From Planctomicrobium piriforme (GTDB lineage Bacteria > Planctomycetota > Planctomycetia > Planctomycetales > Planctomycetaceae), in NCBI RefSeq assembly GCF_900113665.1, contig NZ_FOQD01000002.1, positions 62,001 through 126,000 of the forward strand: a DNA stretch of 64,000 nucleotides, given 5' to 3'. The translations under genes and the position numbers were made by a program. The first letter of the stretch is position 1. The number at the start of each line of letters is the position of its first letter. The notes under the pieces are model-generated. The model did no database searches. It was not told the origin of the DNA and was given only the letters and a program-made list of their open reading frames with translations. Of this stretch, positions 53,951 to 61,009 are shown in pieces.

Positions 53951-54436
53951 ATGTTTTTGACCGTACGCGAGGTCGCCCTGCGGGCTCCCGTGACCGTCCT
54001 GCCGGACCTGGCCATCAGCGAAGCCGAGCAACTGCTCATTTCGCAGAACGCCAGCGAAATTTATGTCACCGATGCCACGGAACGGCTCCTGGGAGTCGTC
54101 CCTGACTATGAGATTCTGAAATACCGTCTGATTGGCGGCGACGGCAAAGCCCGCATCTCGGCTCTGATGTCCGCCATTACCGTGACGCTGGAGCCGTCGG
54201 CCAGCATCGAAGCCGGGGCCCGGCTGCTGCGGGAACACGTTCACGCCAGCATTCCTGTCGTCGAACAGGGCCGGCTCATCGGCCAGCTTTGCCGGATCAA
54301 CCTGTTGCGGATTCTCGCCGAATCCGGCGGAGCGACCTCGGGCGACCTGCTTCCGATGCAGCCGCCTTCAGTCGCAGCGCCAAAGTTTATGAAGCCTGCC
54401 CAGCTTGCATGGGGCATGGCCGCCGCCAGCCGCTGA
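53951..54436 (+). CDS. CBS-domain pair protein
   Basis: A 161-residue protein made of two CBS motifs (about 8-60 'VTVLPDLAISEAEQLLISQNASEIYV' region and 65-122 'LEPSASIEAGARLLREHVHASIPVV' region) plus a short tail. CBS pairs bind adenosine nucleotides and act as regulatory modules; no catalytic domain is attached. An AGGAGAT site precedes the ATG. Encoded ahead of the HEAT lipoprotein on the same strand, 176 bases away. Confidence 0.85.
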   Translation: MFLTVREVALRAPVTVLPDLAISEAEQLLISQNASEIYVTDATERLLGVVPDYEILKYRLIGGDGKARISALMSAITVTLEPSASIEAGARLLREHVHASIPVVEQGRLIGQLCRINLLRILAESGGATSGDLLPMQPPSVAAPKFMKPAQLAWGMAAASR

Positions 54437-54612
54437 ACCGCGGATTTGACGACGATTTGCGAGCATTCCATTCATAAGGTCATCACAGCGAACCGATAGA
54501 TTGAACGACGGTCTCGTATCGCCGACCGGTACGGGCCGAGGCTGTTCGAAGCGGTGCGAGAGATCGACCACCATCGTGTGAGAGCCCGGGGGGGCTTTCA
54601 AAGGGGGCAAGG

Positions 54613-56328
54613 ATGCGTCGGATTGCGAAATTGTCTTTGTTGTTGGCGCCATTGGTCCTCGCGGGCTGCGCCACACCGAGCTTCCTGACCCAGTCAGACA
54701 AGCCCGATCCTCGCCAGTTGCGGGTCGAGCGTCTGATGTCGGTCGCCGCTGACTACGAAGCCAATGGCCGCAAAGACGCCGCCATGAGCGTCTACGAGCA
54801 TGTGCTGGCGCAGCAGCCTGAAAATGCACAGGCGAAACAGCGCCGCGACCTGCTCGCTCAACAGGGCGTCGCCCCGACGGGCCGCCCCGCCAAGAGCGAA
54901 CCGCGGAACCCGCTCGTACCGTCGGAACCGCAAACCCTGATGGCCTCGCGCAAGCCCGGCGCAGCCGCTTCACCTAAAGCTGACGCCGCCACGCAAATTG
55001 CCGAACGCAATGCCGCACTGGTCGCCGAACTCGCCAAGAAGAAAGCCGGCACAAAACCTGTCTCGCAGGCCGCCGCCTCGCAGCAGGCGACCGTTGCCGC
55101 TTCGACTCCGGCAACGACGGCCAAACCTGAAGCCAGCTTCGCCTCGAAGACAGAATCAAGCTGGGCCAAATCCACATCCGCGACGGCATCCGCTCCCGCC
55201 GCACCGGCCTCGATCGCCAAGACCGAGACTCCCGTTGCCGCCAGCGAAGACAGTTGGTCGGCCGCCTCTTCCAGCGACTGGAAGACGGCTGGCAAAACGC
55301 CGGCTACCAAAGCTGCTGACCTGGAACAGGACGAGTTCCGCTCGGCCGACGAAAACACGCTCGTCTCCGCCCAGAGCACCAGTAAAGAACTGGTCGCCCA
55401 TGCGGAATCCGAACTCCCAGAGATCCGGCCAGGCACCCCCGCCGTCGCTGCTCCGGCCGCAATGCCGAGTACCGAAGCCACACTGGCTGAAAAAGCATCG
55501 ACGGAAGAAAAAGTCGCCTCGGTCGATCCCTGGCAGACGACAGACCTGTCCCGTCACGATTCGCTTCCCAAAGCGGAAGTGGCCGCCGACGAAGCTTGGG
55601 GACCAACGCGACTGGTCACACTCTGTGACGGCCTGCCGGCAGACCTCGTGCCGCTGGTCGAACAGCTCGAAAGCGGCGACCCGATCGTTCGCGTCGAAGG
55701 GCTGCAAGCCCTCGGCGAACGCGGATCAGACGCCCGTGCAGCGACTGTCGCCGTGCATGCTTTGCTTGAAGATTCCGAACCGGTCGTGGCCGTCTACGCC
55801 GCCGGCACCCTGCGGGAAATCGCCGGGGACGCCTGGAGTTCGGTCCACACGCTGTCTGGCTTCCTGAAGCATGAAGACGAGCAAATCGTGCGTCTCTCGG
55901 CCTACCTGCTCGGACAGATGGGACCGGAAGCGATGGATGCCGCTCCGACGCTCGCACAATTGCGAGACAACGGCAGCACGATGACCAGCCTGCACGCCGC
56001 CGAAGCGCTGACGCACATCGCCCCGGCCGACCGCAAGTCATTCGAGAAGCTCAACGCCGCACTGATCTCCACCAACAGCGAAGTCCGCTGGTTTGCCGCC
56101 GTCTCGCTGGGAACGGTAGCTGGGGAATGCGAACCTGACGCCGCAGCCGCCCTCCGCAAGGCCCTGCATGACGCCGAACCGCAAGTGCGGGCAGCCGCCT
56201 GCCTGAGCCTCGGCGGACTCGGAAAACATGCCTCGATTGCCATCTCGGACCTCGAAGAAGCAGCCCGGTCTGACTCTTCAGAAGTGCAAGTGGCCGCAGA
56301 AACCGCCCTCGCCTGCCTCCGCGGGTAA
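54613..56328 (+). CDS. lipoprotein with TPR-like N-terminus and HEAT repeats
   Basis: A 571-residue lipoprotein: signal and lipobox 'LLLAPLVLAGC' (Cys at 19), a TPR-like helix pair (about 35-80, 'YEANGRKDAAMSVYEHVLAQQPENA'), a long Ala/Ser/Pro/Lys/Thr-rich linker (about 85-335) and about five HEAT repeats (about 340-571, 'GDPIVRVEGLQALGERG', 'VRWFAAVSLGTVAGEC'). Likely a scaffold in the periplasm. Followed by a strong terminator. Confidence 0.82.
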   Translation: MRRIAKLSLLLAPLVLAGCATPSFLTQSDKPDPRQLRVERLMSVAADYEANGRKDAAMSVYEHVLAQQPENAQAKQRRDLLAQQGVAPTGRPAKSEPRNPLVPSEPQTLMASRKPGAAASPKADAATQIAERNAALVAELAKKKAGTKPVSQAAASQQATVAASTPATTAKPEASFASKTESSWAKSTSATASAPAAPASIAKTETPVAASEDSWSAASSSDWKTAGKTPATKAADLEQDEFRSADENTLVSAQSTSKELVAHAESELPEIRPGTPAVAAPAAMPSTEATLAEKASTEEKVASVDPWQTTDLSRHDSLPKAEVAADEAWGPTRLVTLCDGLPADLVPLVEQLESGDPIVRVEGLQALGERGSDARAATVAVHALLEDSEPVVAVYAAGTLREIAGDAWSSVHTLSGFLKHEDEQIVRLSAYLLGQMGPEAMDAAPTLAQLRDNGSTMTSLHAAEALTHIAPADRKSFEKLNAALISTNSEVRWFAAVSLGTVAGECEPDAAAALRKALHDAEPQVRAAACLSLGGLGKHASIAISDLEEAARSDSSEVQVAAETALACLRG

Positions 56329-56355
56329 GCGAGAACGCTCAATCAGAAACGACGA

Positions 56356-56389
56356 ATCGCTGCCTGGCATTGCCAGGCAGCGATTTTTT
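56356..56389 (+). terminator. rho-independent terminator of the HEAT lipoprotein gene
   Basis: Perfect 13-bp stem ATCGCTGCCTGGC / GCCAGGCAGCGAT with a 3-base loop, followed by TTTTTT, 27 bases after the stop codon. Confidence 0.95.
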
Positions 56390-56416
56390 AATTGGTGCGT
56401 CTGATTGCATTGAGCG

Positions 56417-56468
56417 TTCGAGATTTGAATCTGTTTCGAATTTCGCGCTTCGGATTTCGGATTTGTTA
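56417..56468. repeat. repeat R7, copy
   Basis: CGAGATTTGAATCTGTTTCG, then AATTTCGCGCTTCGGATTTC and GGATTTG. Same words as at 6811-6846 and 44392-44525. Confidence 0.65.
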
Positions 56469-56501
56469 CACCAGTAACGCCGTCCGAAATCGTCCGACCA
56501 C

Positions 56502-58418
56502 CTACACCTGTTGCAGTCGTCGTGATCTTCGGCTGAAGGTGTTGAACGTCAGGTAATCCCAGTGCCGGAAGACTTCGGACATCTTCGTCAGTTCCTGGTG
56601 GGTGCCGACTGCTTCGACGATGCCGTCATGCAGCAGCACCACCTGATCGCAGCGGCGGCTCGTGCTGAGCCGGCCTGGCAAGTAGATCATGGTGCGGGTC
56701 GCTGACAGCCGCTGGTAGGCATCGTCAATCAACGACTTCGTGTCTTCATCGAGCCCCCCCTTGGGTTCTTCGATGATCATGACCGCCGGATCCCGCAGCG
56801 CGGCCCGGGCGAGGCCCAGTCGGAACATGGCCCCGGCATCAAGCTGCTCGCCGTGTTCCCCCAGCATCGTTTCATATCCCTGCGGCAGCCGGGAAATAAA
56901 GGTGTGGGCATGCACGAGTTTCGCGGCTTCGATGGCGTCCTGGACGGAATATCGGCTGTCGCCGCAGAGGATGTTGTCGAGGATGCTGCCGGACAGAACG
57001 GGGTCTTCCGCGCCGACGTACAGCGTCTCGGTGCGAATCGACTCCAGTGTGCCCCAGGCAATGTCTTCGCCGTCGTACATGACCCGGCCGCGAGTCGGCT
57101 CAATGAACCGCGGGAGCAGGTAGGCCACCGTCCGCGGCAACAACGGGTCAAGCGAGACCAGCGCCACTTCCGTTTTGGCTTCGATTCGCAGATCGACGCC
57201 GCGGAGCAGTTGATGCCCCAATTGCTGGTAATGGACTGCCTCCAGCACAATCGATTTGGTGACCGGCTCAATGAACTTGGCGCCCACCGCCTGACCGACT
57301 TCCGGAATCTCGTCGAGGTACCGGTAAATGCGATCGCCGCTCACTTCCAGTTCGGTTCGCAGTTGCAGCAGTCGGTCCCAGGAATTGAGCTCAATGGCAA
57401 ACAGCCCCAGCGCAACGAGCATCGCCACGGCGTTCGCCAGGGGCAAGGGGCTCACCGCCGAGGTCACACGCAAGGCCACCAGCAGGATGACGAGCGTCAA
57501 ACCAGACCAGGTGACCAGCCGCGCGGTCGACAGCGCCGCCCGTTCCAGCCGACGACCGGTTCGCGACTGATCAGTCATCCGCTCCAGATGCCGGTTGAAC
57601 AGCGTCTGTTCGAAATCTTCCATGCTGTAGCCGCGCACCAGCCGGGTCTGCTTGAGCGCTTCGGCCAGGAACCGGACTTCGGTATCAGCGTGCGACTCCG
57701 AGATCTGCCGTTTCTTCGAACCCTGCTGACGTTCGTAGCGGTAGACGAACCAGCAGGCGACCGTCGGAATCAGGCATTCGAGCCCTAACCGGACATCAAT
57801 CGCCAGGATGCAGATTGTCAGAACCGGTAAGAGGATGACGCTTCGCACAAACCGCCAACGCCATTCGGCGGCGGCTTCGCGAATCGATTCCGCGTCATCG
57901 ACAAAATGCGCGAGCGCCGTCTGATAGCGGTGCCCCGTCAGGTCGCTGGGACCGAGTCGCAGCGTCTGGCGGTGAATCGAACTTCGCAGCCATGTCGCCA
58001 GATCACGTGCAGACCGGGCGGAATACACCCTCGCACGATTCCGCGAATACGAGAAGCACACCACCGTCAGCAGCGTGAGCAGAATCAGAATCGACAACGC
58101 TCCCGACGTGGTCTGCAGAATCGGGATACTCGCGGCGAACGGCTGCAGCCAGGCCCAGGCGGGCAACTGTCCGAACCTCACCACCTGCACCCACAGGCCG
58201 GCCTCGACTTCGGTTCCCGGCGGGGCAAGCCCGTGCACGCGGTTGCTTTCCAGCACGCCACGGGTCACCAGCATGTCGACCAGCAGGGTCACCAACAGCA
58301 ACAGGACGATGACGCAGACCGCCGTCGCCGACATCCAGACGATCAGCAGGCTACCGTTTCGATCCAGCCAGGATCGACGGGTCACCAGACGCCGCATCGG
58401 TGCGAGCAGACCTGACAT
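56502..58418 (-). CDS. ABC transporter-type protein with degenerate ATPase domain
   Basis: A 638-residue protein with an exporter-type membrane domain (six helices in about 1-330) fused to a nucleotide-binding-like domain. The ATPase motifs are eroded: where Walker A (GxxGxGKS/T) should stand it reads 'VALVSLDPLLPRTVAYLLP', without Gly-Lys; the signature LSGGQ is replaced by 'EQLDAGAMFRLGLARAALRDP'. Walker B survives as 'VMIIEEPKGGLDEDT', with Glu present. It likely cannot hydrolyse ATP normally. The ABC-2 permease gene lies upstream on the same strand. Confidence 0.8.
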   Translation of the reverse strand: MSGLLAPMRRLVTRRSWLDRNGSLLIVWMSATAVCVIVLLLLVTLLVDMLVTRGVLESNRVHGLAPPGTEVEAGLWVQVVRFGQLPAWAWLQPFAASIPILQTTSGALSILILLTLLTVVCFSYSRNRARVYSARSARDLATWLRSSIHRQTLRLGPSDLTGHRYQTALAHFVDDAESIREAAAEWRWRFVRSVILLPVLTICILAIDVRLGLECLIPTVACWFVYRYERQQGSKKRQISESHADTEVRFLAEALKQTRLVRGYSMEDFEQTLFNRHLERMTDQSRTGRRLERAALSTARLVTWSGLTLVILLVALRVTSAVSPLPLANAVAMLVALGLFAIELNSWDRLLQLRTELEVSGDRIYRYLDEIPEVGQAVGAKFIEPVTKSIVLEAVHYQQLGHQLLRGVDLRIEAKTEVALVSLDPLLPRTVAYLLPRFIEPTRGRVMYDGEDIAWGTLESIRTETLYVGAEDPVLSGSILDNILCGDSRYSVQDAIEAAKLVHAHTFISRLPQGYETMLGEHGEQLDAGAMFRLGLARAALRDPAVMIIEEPKGGLDEDTKSLIDDAYQRLSATRTMIYLPGRLSTSRRCDQVVLLHDGIVEAVGTHQELTKMSEVFRHWDYLTFNTFSRRSRRLQQV

Positions 58419-58642
58419 GGAATTGGGTTCTGAATTGCAGGCATTTCCGATCGCGGCCTCCGGCGATGATCGGAAAAACAGTGATCTCGTGAACTGCGAA
58501 CAATGCAGAGACAGCCAAAGTGGCCCAGCTCCGCCGCACGTCCCTCCCTGCCATTCATCAGACACGGCATTCGCGCCGGTGCCAAGTCACATTCAAATCA
58601 CAATTTTCAGATTTGCCGTTCCGCTGAAACGGCGGCCTCCCG

Positions 58643-59620
58643 TTATGCCAGATCGCGGTCCTCAAACAGCCACATCCCCACCATCAGCATCGCTGCCACA
58701 TAGGCCAGGCAGTACAACCCGGCAAGTCCGATGTATTCCGGTGGAATAATCTTTCCCGTCGAGACTGCCGCGGACATATTGAAGTGATCGAGTCCAGGCA
58801 GGATGGTCGCAAACAAACGGGCGAAAAACCGCACGAACACATTCTGCACGTTCGATTGGACCAGCACCGACGACAGGTTGCCGATGACGAACACCGCAAA
58901 GCAGACGATCATGTTCACCATCATCGGGACGCGGGTGGAAATCGCCACGCTGACAGCGGTCATCACGGCCACTTCCATGCCGATCAGGGTCAGTCCCGGC
59001 AGAATCGAACGGGCGACTTCGAAGTAGACCCGATTCATGAACGGCATCTGGAACGGCAACCAGGAGACTGCGCGGAAGTAAACCAGCGGCGTCTGCTCCT
59101 GGGCGGACTCCTTCTGATCGTAGTGGAACTTGTAGTACGTCAGGAAAAAGAACACGACCCCCAGAATGGCGATCATAATCAGCGCCGACTGGAAGATGCC
59201 GATGTACTTTCCGAAGACAAACTGACGACGATTGATCGGCTTCGACAGCAGGGTCATCGCCGTTTTGCCTTCGATTTCGTCCGCCACGCTGACGCTGGCC
59301 GTCCACACGCAATGCAACAGCGAGCAAATCAGCACGGTCGCCAGGCCGCAGTCGATGTACATCTTCGTGTCGTCCCCCAGTGAGAAGAACGGCACCCAGA
59401 CGTTGATCGTAATCACTGTCAGGCCGAGCGCGGTCATCAGCAGAAAGACCGGCTGGCGAATCGCTTCCTTGGTGGTGGCCCGGGCAATGACTCCAGATTT
59501 CGTCATGTAATTCAGCAGCAGCAGCGCCGGGATGAAAATCGCATATCCCACCATCAGAGCCCGATAGGGCATCTGAATTGCGTCTGCCTGCGTCTGGGCC
59601 AGTAACGTCAACGCCCCCAT
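58643..59620 (-). CDS. ABC-2-type permease
   Basis: A 325-residue membrane protein with about seven helices; 'DEIEGKTAMTLLSKPINRRQFVFGKYIGIF' is spread around the typical 'E.G....LLs.Pi.R....gK..g' motif of ABC-2 permeases. A substrate-specific exporter or gliding/secretion-type permease is likely, but its ATPase is not in the window unless the degenerate ABC protein downstream (225 bases away, same strand) is its partner. Confidence 0.82.
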   Translation of the reverse strand: MGALTLLAQTQADAIQMPYRALMVGYAIFIPALLLLNYMTKSGVIARATTKEAIRQPVFLLMTALGLTVITINVWVPFFSLGDDTKMYIDCGLATVLICSLLHCVWTASVSVADEIEGKTAMTLLSKPINRRQFVFGKYIGIFQSALIMIAILGVVFFFLTYYKFHYDQKESAQEQTPLVYFRAVSWLPFQMPFMNRVYFEVARSILPGLTLIGMEVAVMTAVSVAISTRVPMMVNMIVCFAVFVIGNLSSVLVQSNVQNVFVRFFARLFATILPGLDHFNMSAAVSTGKIIPPEYIGLAGLYCLAYVAAMLMVGMWLFEDRDLA

Positions 59621-59868
59621 TCTTGCCTCGCCACTCTCGCTGACCGATGTGAATAACGACCGCCCCGCGAAGGCGGAACAGACTGAGCCAGAACGACGTC
59701 ATCCGGAATGGATCGCCGGTTTGGTCCCTGCCACTGTACACCTCGACCGGGAAACGATCAAATGACAGCGGCCCAGACTGGTTGCCGGTGCCATCCGATG
59801 GCCAGGCCGAAATCGCCTTCCGCTTCGAGATTTTTACAGATTATTCATACGGTGTGGCCCACGCTTCG

Positions 59869-60288
59869 ATGTCTCCCCCCACCGAATTCCCCCCGCCGCC
59901 AGTGTCCAGCTTCGTCGAACTGGTGCAGTCACGTCGCGTCTGGCTCGATGAGGTACTCATTCCCTGGTGCCGCACCGCCCGCCGTCGTGACCTGCTTTTG
60001 GCCGAACAGGCGTGGCCCGACCTTGCCGGACGCCCTGATCCCGGCATGACGCTCTGGCTCTGGGCCTGGCAACGGTTCCCCGTCCTGGCCGAAGCAGGCT
60101 TGACCGCCCTGAACGAAACCTGGCCGGTCACCGTTCTCCTCCATGACGGCACTGCCGCCACCGGCTTCCCCGACGCCCGACAGTCGGCACAGGGACAACT
60201 GGTCCTCGTTGCGGCACAGGGAGCAGTTCTTGGGCCATTCTCAATTGACGACATTGCCGAGATCGAGCGCGCTGAGTTCCCGGAATAG
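59869..60288 (+). CDS. uncharacterised conserved-type protein
   Basis: A 139-residue protein: helical N-terminal half with Trp-rich elements ('SRRVWLDEVLIPWCRTARRRD', 'MTLWLWAWQRFPVLAEAG') and a beta-rich C-terminal half ('VTVLLHDGTAATGFP', 'LVLVAAQGAVLGPFSIDDI'). No family is recognised. ATG 59869 is chosen because the 29 preceding residues of the longer frame look non-coding. It converges with the transthyretin-like lipoprotein gene. Confidence 0.6.
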   Translation: MSPPTEFPPPPVSSFVELVQSRRVWLDEVLIPWCRTARRRDLLLAEQAWPDLAGRPDPGMTLWLWAWQRFPVLAEAGLTALNETWPVTVLLHDGTAATGFPDARQSAQGQLVLVAAQGAVLGPFSIDDIAEIERAEFPE

Positions 60289-60314
60289 GCGTAGAACCAA
60301 ACTCAGAACGCGGC

Positions 60315-60749
60315 CTACTTCTTCAGATCGAAGTTCAATTCCTGCTTGCCAGGCTGAATAACCTGACTCAGTTCGGTCTGGATGTTGTATCTGGCCGGGA
60401 TGTACTGCAGGACTTCTTCTTCCATTCGATTATCGGGATTCTTGATCTTCTTCCCTGTTTTTTTCATTGCCAAAATCTGGATCTGATTGTTCCCGGTGAC
60501 GACGCCTCGGCGATCGGCCGGGTCGCTTGCTGAATCGTATTTGCCCGCCTGAATGCTCAGATGTACCGGCGCCCCTTTCACTCCTGTGCCCGGGACAAAC
60601 AGGATGACCCCTGCTTCAAGCGGTTGGCCTTCGAAAGTCACTTGGCCGGAGACGGCAGATCGCGGAATCGATTCCTTCGAACCGCACCCCCAGGTGACTG
60701 CAAGTCCTAATAACGACATGCCAAGAACGCCGCGTACAGGAATGAACAT
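60315..60749 (-). CDS. transthyretin-like periplasmic lipoprotein
   Basis: A 144-residue lipoprotein: signal 'VLGMSLLGLAVTWGC' with Cys at 22, then a single beta-sandwich domain typical of planctomycete transthyretin-like/carboxypeptidase-regulatory-like proteins ('VSGQVTFEGQPLEAGVILFVP', 'YIPARYN', 'ELNFDLKK'). ATG 60749 follows GGAGAT. The divergent neighbour is the five-haem protein; it may be a cell-surface partner, which is an inference. Confidence 0.85.
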   Translation of the reverse strand: MFIPVRGVLGMSLLGLAVTWGCGSKESIPRSAVSGQVTFEGQPLEAGVILFVPGTGVKGAPVHLSIQAGKYDSASDPADRRGVVTGNNQIQILAMKKTGKKIKNPDNRMEEEVLQYIPARYNIQTELSQVIQPGKQELNFDLKK

Positions 60750-61009
60750 GGAAGATCTCCGACATGAGGCCCGTAGTAGATAGGTCAGCGAGATGAGATT
60801 GGCCGCCGACTCTGACATTATGGCGACAGCAACCCCTGGTCGTACACCACGACGAAAATCCCGAACTCACCAGCTCTCAGCGACAATACAACTTCAGACA
60901 ACACCATCGCGGCGATTCCACGGTGATGCAAGTCTCATCGAATTCGTTATTCTTGACGTAACCAGATGTTCTTCAATAAACAGATTTCCGACAGCTCAGG
61001 AATCATGTG

